A DNA stretch of 64,000 nucleotides from Chrysogorgia sp. JL179-B06 (GCA_035772405.1 JAYKKM010000414.1:533501-597500), one strand, 5' to 3'. Shown: positions 23,540 through 34,806, counted from the stretch's first letter. The notes: generated from the sequence alone by a model not told the origin. Translations and numbers: made by a program.

Positions 23540-24680
23540 ATTATGATTCGAGGGACCGGTCCTTATCTATGGCCGGAGTGGGCCGAAGAGAAGATGGTTG
23601 GGTAAAAAAATCACTTCTCTGAAAGGTTGGGTAGCAAAATTTTCATTACTATTTCCATAAAAAAATAATTATATTTTCGCCTGATTTTTTCATCATCGTT
23701 CTAAGTCGGTTAAAGAACACACGTATCAAAATTTAAGCCAATTTTGTGAAATCCTACTTTTCTAAACAAGGTGATTTGGTTCACTGGCTGCCACAACGCA
23801 TCACCCACATGCATAGAAAGTATAGTGTTTGTGGTGTATAAATAGCTAAGTGCGCAATCTGTTTATTAGTATGAGCTCCCGTGCGGGTACCTGGAGCAGA
23901 GTCTCTGCAGAGATCCCAACCTCTAATCTTTAACCTATGCTTGAGGGGGTAGGGGGAAGCAGAGAAGGGGGTTCAGTTTTCTCACTGACCATTTTTACTT
24001 TGTTAAACTGTTATTACATTGATTATTTTCAATTCAACATTTAATAAACTGCTTTTCCTTCGATTATTTTCAGTTTACCTGTTTTTACTAATTAACTCTT
24101 TCCTGTCCGGCTGAAAAACATCCAAAATTGAACCACCTCTTTGTTCTACTAATATCTCTGGAAATAACCATAACTGTTGCGAAAGCTATACATTTTCTGA
24201 AAGCCCAATAAACCGGTTTTACCAGTGCTTTTAAATTTCCCGAACAAGACACATTATGTGAATATAAATTAGCATTAATTTTCATAAATCAGGTTGAAAA
24301 ACGTTCATTTTTCTAGCATCATGAAAATTCAAAATGCCACCAATCACAGAGTTGTTTATGAAATCAAATCAAACTTCGCGTGTGAGTGGATCTCAGGTGC
24401 CTGGCGCTTGTCGAATTTCAGTGTGCCGTGTTTTTCGATTGACGAATTCATCGGTCTTCTGTGAACCATTTTGACTGGGCCGGACAGGAAAGAGTTAAAA
24501 TTGGAATCTCATCATCAGTTCTCTTTAGTCATCATTGCACATTAGCTTTTGTTATTGTATTCCTCTCCTTGTTTTCTTTGGATTCCTGCTCTGTATAGGG
24601 AGATAATAATCTGAATGTTATACAGTAGAATCTGACTGTATATCTATTTGGGTTTGTTATTTATATATCTATTTATTTGA
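23540..24680. mobile_element. TTACCCAACC-family element, interrupted copy
   Basis: The left end (TATGGCCGGAGTGGGCCGAA, GGTTGGGTAAAAAAAT) and a right part (TTGGAATCTCATCATCAGTT, TATCTATTTGGGTTTGTTAT) match the copies at 44.4, 54.2 and 56.6 kb. The middle is interrupted by other DNA, including the TTAA element at 24096-24494. Confidence 0.55.
24096..24494. mobile_element. TTAA-flanked piggyBac-like MITE
   Basis: The inverted ends CTCTTTCCTGTCCGGC and GCCGGACAGGAAAGAG are perfect over 16 bp, with TTAA at both borders (24092-24095, 24495-24498). It is 399 bp with no coding sequence. Confidence 0.7.
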
Positions 24681-24780
24681 TTGTAAGAATATTGAGAATT
24701 TTAGAATGCTCCTAGAATGCGTATATTATTATTATTATTATTATGTTGTAATGTCGGATTTTCTCTTATCTCTTCCGCAG

Positions 24781-24946
24781 TGGCACCAACTCGATCGCAC
24801 CGAGCAAGCCAAGTACTACGACCAAGCTCGCAGAGAACGTGCCATTCACATGCAGTTGTATCCCGGATGGAGCGCCCGCGAGAACTACGCACAGCAGGGG
24901 AAGAAAAAGAAAAGAAAACGCGATAAATCTCAGGGTGACTCTTCAG
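24781..24946 (+). CDS. TCF/LEF: TCF/LEF exon 5: second half of the HMG box and NLS
   Basis: Residues 228-282 plus one base. [20 protein letters not shown] and then [14 protein letters not shown] complete the HMG box. [10 protein letters not shown] follows, the basic tail that in TCF/LEF proteins serves as nuclear localisation signal and strengthens DNA bending. The acceptor cttccgcag lies just after an ATT microsatellite. The donor chosen is ttcag|gtatag because it leaves one base (G) that pairs in phase with the AG opening exon 6 to give Glu283. The reading frame stays open for 80 more codons past the donor, but these have no family match. Confidence 0.95.
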
Positions 24947-25824
24947 GTATAGTAGTTGTTCAAGAAGTGTTCGGCAGAACTTTGTGTTACGGTTACGGAA
25001 TCAAACCATTTTCATGTTTAATCAACCCTGCTTCGAGTCGACCGATAAATCGCAATCGACAGCAACTGGGTGGGAGTAAGGGTCCTCGACCACTGTGGAG
25101 CAGGAGCCAAACAAGGGCCCCCGACCTCAAAACTGACAACAGGCCATTTATTAAGGGGCCCAGAAAGCTCCACATCACTTCTTGAATTCTATTTTTGAAA
25201 TATATCATACTGTATATGTATGGGAGCGCATTAACGCACATTTCCTAAATGTCCCCAGTCTCAGTGGCTCCATTACGCCACTGATTAAACATGTTGCCTC
25301 TTTTGTCTTTTTATTTATGGTGCCATAAAAATAGTACATTCATCAAGAATATTTTCGTAAAAATAATGGGATATACTACCAAAAAAACATGATTTGAGGT
25401 CTTTAGATTTTGCTCAAAGTGCAGGAAATGCCATGTCAGAGACACTAAATTCAAAAACTTTCCGGGGGAGCAGGTCCCAGGAACCCTATAAATGCGGTCA
25501 CTAAATATTAATGTGCGTCCCAACCTCGTACCCAGGGTCTCATCTGCGCTCGCCGCCCGAGTGTACGAGGTTGTGTGCGTCCCTCCTTTCAAGAAACCCT
25601 GGATCCCCCACTGGACATTATGGCGTCATCGGGGCCCCCACGATAGAGTGAAGAAAACACATATAATACAATGTCTGGTATAATATATTAGTTAGACCTT
25701 CCACTCGAGGCATTTCAAAAAAATTACCATGAAATACCCTTCAAGCTTCATCTTTGGTTATCCCATCGCTCAGGGACATTTTCTCGAATACCCTTGCTCA
25801 AATTTTTACTTTTGTTCTATCTAG

Positions 25825-25897
25825 AGGTGAACAATCCTAAAAAGTGTCGCGCCCGATACGGTTTAGACAGACAACACGAATGGTGTAAGCCATGCAG
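25825..25897 (+). CDS. TCF/LEF: TCF/LEF exon 6: C-clamp, first part
   Basis: Residues 284-306 with split codons at both ends. The exon encodes [19 protein letters not shown] and then KPC, the C-clamp with Cys290, Cys303 and Cys306. The acceptor is tctatctag and the donor tgcag|gtagga. In invertebrate TCFs and TCF7/TCF7L2 'E' isoforms the C-clamp binds zinc and reads a GC-rich helper site beside the HMG site. At 73 nt the exon is short, so skipping it would remove the clamp and shift the frame. Confidence 0.95.
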
Positions 25898-26030
25898 GTA
25901 GGATTTCCCTTGGATTAAAAGACTCGTAATTTAGGTTTCACCGTCTTTATTATTCCTTTCGAACACGTACGACCTCCCCTCTCCCTTTCATCGCACTAAA
26001 ATATGTGTTTCATTTCGTTTTTCGCTGTAG

Positions 26031-26202
26031 GAGAAAAAAGAAATGCATTCGATTTGTGGCGGGAAATCCCAACCCGCAAGATTTGTCGGGAAATGAGGAC
26101 GGCGGTCCTACGACGGCGACCGGTGCCGAAAGTTCAACGTCGAACAATTCCGACTTGGCTTTATCGGATCTCGAACACGTAAAAGCGGAACCAATTTCGT
26201 GA
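26031..26202 (+). CDS. TCF/LEF: TCF/LEF exon 7: end of the C-clamp and stop
   Basis: Residues 308-363 and a TGA stop. It starts RKKKCIRF, giving the fourth clamp cysteine (Cys312), and continues with a Ser/Thr/Gly/Asn-rich low-complexity tail ending EHVKAEPIS. V-K-A-E fits the psi-K-x-E sumoylation consensus. There is no CtBP-type PLSLx motif, unlike long vertebrate TCF7L2 isoforms. I see no AATAAA in the ~400 bp after the stop, so the transcript end is not placed. Confidence 0.93.
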
Positions 26203-26587
26203 AACTGGCATTCGTTAGCTCGAACGTCAGCCGACGGTTTGCCGACCATTCTCCGAAGTTTGCCTCCGAGAGGATAATATAATTGACCGTTACGAACGGG
26301 ATTTTGACGGGCGCATCATTGGGGCCGTGAGTTTTTTTGACTGTCGGGTCTTTGAGGCCGTTAGTTCAACCGCGGGTGGCGTGGTAACAATAGAGAAAAT
26401 GACCACGTGTACGTGAGTTACACAAGTGAATATTTGAATTCAATCCTACTTTGATCGTTTTCGTAACCTGTACATTTCTTAAACATATTCACGCGTTGTT
26501 GCGTTCTATCAACGATTTTTCTCCAGAAAGCACGGGCAGCAGACATGAGAGAGAACCAACCTAATTCAAATTATACCCAATTCAGAC

Positions 26588-27506
26588 TGTACCGAAAAAG
26601 ATGGCGGTTGTACATTTTACCAGATTGCTTTGTGACCTTAAATCACCTGTAATAACAGCTAAACATTGTTTACCAAGTAAACATGAATTAAATACCAGCC
26701 AAAATACAAATGTAGTTCATATGAAAGATCTTACTGACTTTGGTTTATTTCCAAAGTTTCAGCATTCCTATCAATTTAGTTTAGAATATATGGTTAGTTG
26801 AAGTTTGAAATTTGAGGATTTTGACGCCATATTGGTTTTGAAAATATGACGTCTTGAGTACTTCTTTATCGGCAGTGGAGTTGTTTTGATGGCGATCGCA
26901 TAGTGATAGCTGTTGTGAATGCTCTTTGGATGAAAATTAGTCAAAATAAACTATTTAGTTCCTCATGCAGGAAAGTAGAGGAGCTTCTTAGGCATAATAC
27001 GAGATAGAATCACTCAGTGACGTCATATTTGAGAAATTTGTTATGGCGTCGAAATTCTCCAACTTCAACTAGCCATATCTTGGCATCTCCTTCGTGTACC
27101 GGACACACAATGGACACAGACTACGTCATAGACACATCAATGTTATTTTCTCGGGACACAGACTACTTTACAAGAACAAAAACCCTAACCATAACCCAAA
27201 TAAAAACTCTAGTCCTAACCCTGAAATAAAGGAATACTAACCCTACTTTTAAACTAAATATTTCAATGATATTAATATTCTGTGTCCGGTACACAAAGTA
27301 ACAGCCCATATCTTCTTAACTAAATTGATAGGAATGCTGAAACTTTGGAAATAAACTAAAGTCAGTAAGATTTTTCATATAAACTACATTTATATTTTGA
27401 CTACCTTTAATCTTTTTGAAACTCTTCTGCTATTTCTACGAGATTCAATGTTTACTGCGCGCAAGAATTATGGTTAAATGTACCAGTCTCCATCTTTTTT
27501 GGTACC
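26588..27506. mobile_element. Foldback element interrupted by a hAT MITE
   Basis: Ends GTACCGAAAAAGATGG and CCATCTTTTTTGGTAC are inverted. Inner arms (26695-26790 and 27310-27412) both contain the AGTTTCAGCATTCCTAT-type block. Degenerate copies lie at 19.5-20.6 kb. The hAT MITE at 27082-27306 splits it. Confidence 0.65.
27082..27306. mobile_element. hAT MITE (copy 1), 225 bp
   Basis: Terminal repeats GGCATCTCCTTCGTGTACCG and, inverted at the right, GGCTGTTACTTTGTGTACCG. It is flanked by the 8-bp duplication CATATCTT (27074-27081, 27307-27314). The interior has telomere-like CCCTAACC stretches. The second copy is at 62672-62894. Confidence 0.8.
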
Positions 27507-27869
27507 GCGTCAATTGACTATATACAATAACTGTAAATACGTGGGTAAATGGACTGTGTCAATCAATTTCAACGTCGACGTGTTAAGGCGAGAGACCTAC
27601 GAACTAGGGTCGAGTGAGTTTGAGCTCGAAGAAGTCTCGGGCGAGTAAAATGAAAATTTAGCCAAAATAATGTGCTATATGTTAATTTGAGAAGAAACTA
27701 GCGTAAAATTCTGTCATTTTTAGACATCTAAAAATTATAAAAAATCTAAAAATATGACGATTTTTCGACCTTTTTAAATTGTCAAAATAAGCTTATAAAA
27801 ATATGAAAATTTAACATTTTTAGACATCCAAAAATTTGGCCAAAAACCGCAAAATTAACCAATTTGACC

Positions 27870-28660
27870 AGTGCAATAAAAAAATTCAGTTGTAAAATAA
27901 CTCTTTCGTTTGAACGAACTCTTTGAACTGACCATTTACAACTTTTTCATATATCTCTTCACTCTTGAGATATTAAGATTTGTTTGATATGTAAATGATC
28001 ATACTTATGATATCACAATGCATGATAACTTATTGAAAAATTCTGCATATCTTTACCATTATCACGGAATCGTTTGATCGTTTGCATATTTGATGTCACA
28101 CACATGCACCTGCATTTCAAGTGATTTCATTACATAATCTCAAGGATATACAGGGTGTATAAAAAAAAGCGCAACCTCGGAATTTCACAAGAAATCCACT
28201 GTGTTCTTAAACACAAAAGATTTTCGCCCCTGGGAATTTAAAATAGCTTGTAATCGTATTCCAGGGGCATAACTGTCTAATTACTACAAACTCGAGCACG
28301 TAAAGCAGAATTGAATCGAAATTTATGCATTTATTTAATTGTAAGTTGTTTAGTTTACAAGTATCAACAACAGTTAAATTCCTAGAGGCCTAAAATCTTT
28401 TGTGCTAATAAAAACAAAGTGGATTTCTTGGGAAATTCCGAGGTTGCACTTTTTTTTATACACCCTGTATAAGCGTTTTCAATAAGTTATTAATTATGCA
28501 CTGTGGTGTCATAAGTATGATCATTTACATATTAAACAAATCTTAATATCTCCAGAGTGAAATGAGATATGATAAAGTTGTAAATGGTTAGTCTTTATAG
28601 TTTCAAGAGTTCTTTCAAACAAAAGAGTTATTTTACAACTGAATTTTTCATTGCATAAAC
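27870..28660. mobile_element. Foldback element with a nested insertion
   Basis: Arms of ~270 bp share TTCAGTTGTAAAATAACTCT and TTTGTTTGATATGTAAATGA in opposite orientation. The centre is occupied by the 317-bp element at 28151-28467. Confidence 0.7.
28151..28467. mobile_element. TA-flanked MITE, 317 bp
   Basis: Inverted ends CAGGGTGTATAAAAAAAAG and CTTTTTTTTATACACCCTG, continuing as GCAACCTCGGAATTTC. TA at both borders suggests Tc1/mariner-type mobilisation. It is inserted in the loop of the larger foldback. Confidence 0.7.
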
Positions 28661-30550
28661 ACTTTAACCTTTTGACGATTCTTTAGCTTCGTGGTACCAT
28701 TTTGAACAAAACACTCGTGTTAGAAATGGGACCTAATCGACGTTTAAATTGACTGATACAGTCAATTTGCCACGCATTTTGAGGAAGACATTGGACTAAG
28801 AGAGGCGCTGTTTTGGAAACGAAAATGGGAACTGTTCGAGCGAAGACGGCGACGATACCAGGATGACAAACACAAGTTTTATCTTTGAATGCAACAACAG
28901 GTTGAAGTGGGTAATTTTGCCGGGTGGAGCAGCACAAATCACGCGAAAGCATTATCTCGTGCCAATCCATCGAAAGGTGATCAAAACCAACACAGTAAAA
29001 TCTAAGAATGGCACTTTTGCGAGATGACGTCATTTTTGTGTTTTAACCAACCTTGTATCACTTTGTATATTCTCTTAATATCAAAAGGAGGCTTGGTGGC
29101 CAAAGGCGGAAAAAACAATAGCTGACGTCATCTTGAATGGCATTCCGAATAAAATTATATATGGAAGAACAGGAGTGACGAAGAGTGACGAGAGTGACGT
29201 CTGAATGACGTCACACCGTCTAGCCTCACTTCCAAAATGGTGGATCAGAGTGAAGGTCACTGGTGATTATAATACTTTTTCGAGGTGATTTGACTTGGCT
29301 GAAAATTCAGAAAATCCAGCTGCAGATTTAATTTCGCTATCTAATCGCAATATTGCGGGATTGGTTTTAAAGTGCGTAGCTCACATTTGAGGATTTTACA
29401 TATTCGTAATATTTGGATCTTCCTGAGTGGAAAAATACATAATATATCTTGTCAGTCGAAAATTTCAGCTTCATGGACTTTTTTGCTGTTAGTTAAAGTT
29501 CTCAGATGTGATGTCACACGAGGCATTTTTGTGGATGCCTCTATATTAGGTTTTTTTAACTCAGGACGACCCAAATATTACGAATATAGGACGTGTGAAG
29601 ATGCAACATGGGTAAAACTTCTCTTTGTTGACCGTGAATAAGAATCGAATCTGAGGCCGAAATTTGGAATTACAAAGAACCGTTTCCAGCCTGACAATCA
29701 TTGTAAATTATGCACTGTACAGGGTTTGAGATAAATGTGTGCACATTATTTTGGTATAAATAAAGAAAACTGCATATCTTGATGGCCAAGTCTCCACAAG
29801 CTCTTTATAATGGTGTAAATGTTTGTCTTTTTTTCTGCAACTAATTTTGAACGCTTTTAAAAATTGTTAATAATTTTGAATGATTCTTAGGAGTGACGAG
29901 GTGTCTGAATGCCTTCCCTTATGAATTGGAGAAAACCTTGTGTTTCATGTAATAGTTCTAACACGAGAAAGCGTTCTTCCTCTGATTTCTAAATACGGAC
30001 AAGCCAGTTGAAAATACGAGGCGCAGCCGAGTTTTTTTAACCGGTTTGTTTGTATTTAGACATCCGAGGATGAACAATTACGAGTTGTTAGAACTTGCTT
30101 CTCAAACGAATCCATATTTTGTGAGAAAATCGAGGTTAAAGTTAGCGAAAAAGTATTTCTAAATATTAAATATTGATTTCTTTTGAGTTTTCATAATGAA
30201 TTATTAATGGTTTGAGAACGATATCTTTTGCAGGGGGGTTATATGGAGTAGAGGGGGGTTATATGGTTCGGATATGCGATTGGCTTGTCATAAAACGCAA
30301 TTAATTCAGCCGTGTATAATTTATTCACCTAAATCTGAATGCTGTCTTCAAATTTTACAGCAAATTAGAAGTGATAAGTTTCGCTAAATTGGATATATGC
30401 TTCTTCATACCTTTTGTAAGAGATAACCATGGATGTATGGTGGATTATTAAGCTTGTTAGCTGCTTTTATGCCGATGAATGCTGACATGAACAACTCTGA
30501 AGAGCATTGAATATTTCTCAATTATTCATGTCAACAAAGTAGACAAAGGA
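28661..30550. other. Intergenic DNA between TCF/LEF and WDR48
   Basis: No exon is recognised. ORFs of up to 116 codons on either strand show no family features. A cluster of CRE-type sites lies at 29025-29213. Confidence 0.5.
29025..29213. promoter_or_regulatory. Cluster of TGACGTCA (CRE-type) palindromes
   Basis: Perfect TGACGTCA occurs at 29025-29032, 29123-29130 and 29206-29213, and TGACGTCT at 29195-29202, with GAGTGACGA repeats between. These are CREB/ATF-type sites. It could be a regulatory element or part of an unrecognised repeat. Confidence 0.3.
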
Positions 30551-30554
30551 ACAA

Positions 30555-30735
30555 AGACCTGCTCGATTTCCATATAAATATCCCCAAATTTAAAACATAG
30601 TGACTAACCCAAACCTTACCCTAACCCTCCACCTAATATATACTAACCCTAACTCTTACGATTATGTTTTATTTTAGAAATAACAGCTGATTTTAATTTC
30701 GACTTTTACTACCGATAGTCTATGTGACGTAAAGA
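30555..30735 (-). repeat. Dispersed repeat with TTAGGG-like stretch (copy 2)
   Basis: Inverted relative of 9440-9590 (AATAACAGCTGATTTTAATT; ACCTTACCCTAACCCTCC). Confidence 0.65.
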
Positions 30736-31580
30736 CCACAAAAATTATCATATCTAAACACCCAGAAATTCTGGGTGTCATGTGACCCGACCTACCGGAG
30801 GCAAAATGCCCTGGGAACGAGGTTGGCCTGCAACTCTGTAGCCTGCGTATTCCGCGTGTGTAATACTTTTCCGGGAGATCTCCACAATTCATTGTTGAAC
30901 ACATAATGGAATTTATAGGAACCCTAAAAGACTATAGCCATTTTTTCACAATTTTAAAAGATTGTTTATGAAAACATACACTCTAAAAATATATACATCA
31001 CCACAGAAAATTAAAATAGTTTATCAAAGATTACGAATTGAAGATGTAAATGAGTCCCTCATGTGACACGCTGCAAACAAAGGGAAATTGTTATGACCCC
31101 CTCCCAACTTGAAATGAAGTGTTTTTTTTACATTTGTTGATATTTCCATAATAATATATAAAGTTGATACCATTGGTATCTTCCAATAATCTCCCACATA
31201 ATGATATTTAATATACAAAAATGACTGTCCTGAATTTTATTGTTTGGCTTGGTTTTCCAAAAAAATATTTTGACAAATACGCCCACCTATCACTTTTGAT
31301 AAAAAACGTGGATTAATAATATTTTGAATAGTTGACAGTTTGAATAGATTTTGAAATAGACAACAGTAGAAATAACTTATATAAACTGATATTATCAAAA
31401 CATTTTTTGTCAACAAACTTTTTGATGAGACCCCGTCAACCTACTGTTGAAAAATCAAAATCACCATAGCCCCCTTTCAAAATTTTCTGCTTTTTTCTGA
31501 GAAATTGTTTCGTTCCCAGAAAGTGTTCTTCGATTCTAGCTGTTTAGGCGTGGTTACACAGCTGATGTAAACATTCGAAG

Positions 31581-31769
31581 ATGGCGGCGAGCCGTCAGTC
31601 GCAAAGTTCGTCAAAAAAAAAGAGAACTGTTTCATTTGTGATACGAAATGAACTTGAACCTCAGCATAGAACTGGTGTGAATGCCCTGCAGTTGGACTCC
31701 TTCAATAACCGATTGTTTTCAGCGGGAAGAGACTCTGTTATCAGGTGTTGGGACATTGGAAGTAATCAT
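31581..31769 (+). CDS. WDR48: WDR48 exon 1
   Basis: Residues 1-63. MAAS then a basic Lys/Arg stretch, [10 protein letters not shown] and [20 protein letters not shown] match the human N terminus (VSYVIRDEVE.. [20 protein letters not shown]). It encodes the first WD strand set, ending near IRCWDI. The ATG has a good context (gaagATGG). The donor cat|gtgaga is in phase 0. Read-through gives only eight more residues before a stop. Confidence 0.95.
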
Positions 31770-32092
31770 GTGAGACTCATGACATTAGCCTAGTAATAAG
31801 TTATTGACATTATTGTACGTATTTGTGTGTGCAGCATATCTGTAGTACAGCGCACATTTTCGTTTTTTTTTCCATTTGTTATCCTGACTTTGGTTATTTT
31901 TTTAATTTAAACTACCTGACAGTGACAGTATATATTTGTAGCTCGTGGATAGACAGATAGTTATTAATCTGGCCAAGACTTAATATTGATTATAATATTG
32001 AACAATCTGGGTATGTATCTATATTCTATATACATCCCTGGTATGTTCAATATACATCCTGGAAGTTCTAATCAGCTATAAGCAGGGTGGTG

Positions 32093-32623
32093 CCAGAAAT
32101 TCCCCGACACCTGACAGGGGGGCTAACCGAGGTAGTGTTGGTTGCCGTAGGGGGGTCCGGGGGCGTACTCGCTGGGGAATTTTTGATTTTCTAAGCCTTT
32201 GAAACGCTATTTCCTGCATTTTGGGGACAGTTTTAACAAAAAAATTTAAATAAAAACAGTTAAAATCATGATTTTATAGTCTGTATTTCCTTACTGTATA
32301 TGAAACTAACTCTAACAATAATATTCACGCAAAAACTAGATGACAGTGAGTGCGCGAAACAACAGAGAGGGCGCGAAACAACAGAGAGGTGATAGATTTG
32401 TGCCAGAGATGAAAGTTGATTACCTTTGACGTTGTTTAGCAAAACGTTTGTTAATGCGTAAAAACTTTTACGATTCTAAGAAAACAAAAGATGAACTTTT
32501 TTCGTTTTTCTTCTTTTTCCTTCTTTTTTCTTCCAGTTCATTCCCCGACGAATTGTTAATTTTTTCCCCGACAGCGGGGCTAATGTTCCCCGACGGGGTG
32601 CTGTAGCCTCTGCCCCACTCCTG
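32093..32623. mobile_element. hAT-like element (copy 2 of the 44.7 kb family)
   Basis: Homologous to 44690-45201: GGAATTTTTGATTTTCTAAG, GAAACGCTATTTCCTG and CCCCGACG-rich ends. Ends are CAGGGTGGTGCCAG and a diverged CCCCACTCCTG. The flanks GCTATAAG and GCTAAGTC are not a clean duplication. It lies in WDR48 intron 1. Confidence 0.65.
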
Positions 32624-33116
32624 GCTAAGTCTAAAGTGACCCTACATTGTTCCTTCATTGTAAAATATTTACAAATATGCAGTTTTACATCACTATAACC
32701 AGGCCCGGAGAAAGACAATATTTTGACGATCTTCGATCGATAGGATGTAGTCGGGACAAGCTTGTGTGTCAGTCGGTTGAAGTGAGCTTACACCCCCCTG
32801 TAAAATTTTCTGAGTACATGCCAGGAAATGTTTGAATGAAAAATTAAGAAATGAAGGCTAACACAACATCTTTAAAGTGATGGTTTTAAAACATAATAAA
32901 TAACATCTAAACATACAGACTTTTACCTCTGTCTTCTAGCATTTAGGATTCCTCGCTGGTTAAACATGAAATGTGTCCATTCAAAAACCGAGTATTACAA
33001 TTCCCAATGTGTAGAAATGTTTGTTTCAGTAGCTTTCCTAATTGTGAGGTTTTTTTTTTACAACGACTAAATATGCACAACTCACATAAGGATAAGGGTG
33101 GACCTAAAGTCTGAAA

Positions 33117-33446
33117 ACAATTTGCAGTGCACAAACGTTTGTGAACTATGTTCATCTGAAACATATGCTAATTAAGAAAAAATCATTCCTTGTGACTTAG
33201 CTAACGCAGTCATTCAAAAATAAAAAGTGGTTCACAAAAATTCAATTAGATTCAGATTCGTCGTGCTAATTCGAACCATGCAATTGCAGATTCAGATTCG
33301 TCGTAATTGAATTTTTGTGAACCACTTTTTATTTTTGCGAATCCGTATTTGAATGACTGCGTTAGCTAAGTCACAAGGAATGATTTTTTCTTAATTAGAT
33401 ATGTTTCAGATGAACATAGTTCACAAACGTCTGTGCACTGCATTGT
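33117..33446. mobile_element. Long palindrome in WDR48 intron 1
   Basis: Arms of ~140 bp (GCAGTGCACAAACG ... CGTCTGTGCACTGC) match nearly base for base, including GACTTAGCTAACGCAGTCAT on both sides. The loop is short and AT-rich and contains GATTCAGATTCGTCGT twice. Confidence 0.75.
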
Positions 33447-33522
33447 ACACAAATCATACTTGACAGTATTTTTGAAAATTTGATAATCTGTGTCAGGCTT
33501 TGTATTTCTCATTGTGTTTTAG

Positions 33523-33601
33523 ACAAATCGCTATGTTACCTCTCTTGAACATCATAATGACTGGGTCAATGACATTGTGTTATGTCACAATGGAAGGACA
33601 T
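33523..33601 (+). CDS. WDR48: WDR48 exon 2
   Basis: Encodes [19 protein letters not shown] and then LCHNGRT, matching human '[23 protein letters not shown]'. The acceptor is gtgttttag and the donor cat|gtaagt. It ends with one base that exon 3 completes to Leu. It is preceded by a long palindromic repeat in intron 1. Confidence 0.94.
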
Positions 33602-34088
33602 GTAAGTCAGCTTAAACACACAAGAATATTGTCTTGCAGTGAAAGTGATTTAAATAGATTAATCATGACACATACTTACAGAGCAAAAACTTTTAGGGGG
33701 GAGGGCTGGTGAGGTAACACAAGGCATCACCAAACATTGTGCTTCAGGGCTCAGCCCCCAGTGAGGTCCAGGGCTCAGCCCCCAGTGAGGTCCAGGGGTG
33801 GAGCCGCTGGTGGGAGGCTAGAAAGCAAAGCACCCCCGGAAAATTTTGATTTCTAGAGCACATCAGAAGGCATTCGAAGCAAAAAACTAAGGTTTTTGAA
33901 GTTGTCAAGTCAATGAATTTGGCAGGTCCTTTGAGAGAGTTAAATGACCCTGTAAACCCGAAATAGGGTTCTATCAAATTACTGTGTTAACATTTTTTAG
34001 AGGGGCGAACGTTTCGTTTGGGGGGGGGTGAAAACAAATATTTGGAGGGGTAGCACCCCCGCACCCCCCAGAAAATCCGTCTATGTTA

Positions 34089-34806
34089 CGGAGTGCAATA
34101 TAACGGTCGGCCACTGGGCATATTCCGTGCAAAACGTGGATATGGCCGTCCACTGATTGCTCTGCACGGACATTTTGGCCGACCATTTGGCCACAGTAAT
34201 TTCTCCCTCATTCTCGCAAAACCAAAATGTAGATCTTTTCCTGCTGCCATTGAGCCAGCCTTTTCTAGTGCACTCTGTTTTGAGTTGTTAAGTGCGAAAT
34301 ATCGCTTATTCGCTTGTTTTCAAACTTGGAAGCTAATTTCTCAAACTGTCCGTATAATCTGCAGAATTATAACATGCAGATTGGACCGGGGGAATCCTTT
34401 ACATAGGCGATTTTTGCCGCAATTTTTCTGACCCTTATGTATGAGATATAGTGGATGACTCACTAAAGTATTGAACGTCCTAGATCATCGCATGTGTTAA
34501 AAAAAGAAAAATCGCAGCAATAATATCCTGTGTAAATGGGCCTTTACAATGCGTGAATTGGATATCTTAATTTGAAACCGAATAAATAATTTGTTGAAGC
34601 AACATTGGAGAGTACCACATTCGACAAAGACAAATTTCTGCGAATACCTCATTCGGCAAAAAAAACCCAAAGTTGTTAAATTAAAATTTAAAAAAAATTT
34701 CTTCATTGAATTCAAAAATAATTGGTGTCCGATCATGTCCGACCAAAACCTGGGTTGATCTGACATAATGTCAGACCAAGTTTTTGGAATTATATTGCAC
34801 TCTGCA
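34089..34806. mobile_element. hAT-like remnant
   Basis: The left end GGAGTGCAATATAACGG is inverted at the right as ATTATATTGCACTC, with subterminal GTCCGA repeats like those at 15.6-16.0 kb. No duplication is seen. A 112-aa ORF inside lacks any domain. Confidence 0.4.

Larger units (their letters stand above)
6609..26202 (+). other. TCF/LEF: TCF/LEF transcription factor gene, 7 coding exons
   Basis: Seven exons (6609-6770, 9724-9863, 12013-12216, 17212-17386, 24781-24946, 25825-25897, 26031-26202) have GT donors and AG acceptors, and every junction is in phase. They total 1092 nt, or 363 residues plus stop. The order of parts is that of TCF/LEF proteins: beta-catenin-binding N terminus (about residues 10-30), Pro/Tyr/His-rich linker (85-168), HMG box (190-263), basic NLS (268-274) and C-clamp (about 288-312). 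The family binds CCTTTGATC-type sites in the nucleus, recruits beta-catenin to activate Wnt targets and otherwise represses with Groucho. At 363 residues it is shorter than vertebrate TCF7L2 and near LEF1 in length, but it keeps the C-clamp that LEF1 lacks. The tail after the C-clamp is short and ends in a V-K-A-E sumoylation-type motif. The gene assignment is secure; exon 2's sequence is the least conserved part. Confidence 0.93.

Noticed and set aside
28683..29033. 116-codon minus-strand frame
   Set aside because: No domain, signal peptide or splice-consistent neighbour. It lies in intergenic repeat-rich DNA.
34093..34431. 112-codon plus-strand frame
   Set aside because: It lies inside a hAT-like remnant and has no recognisable protein features.
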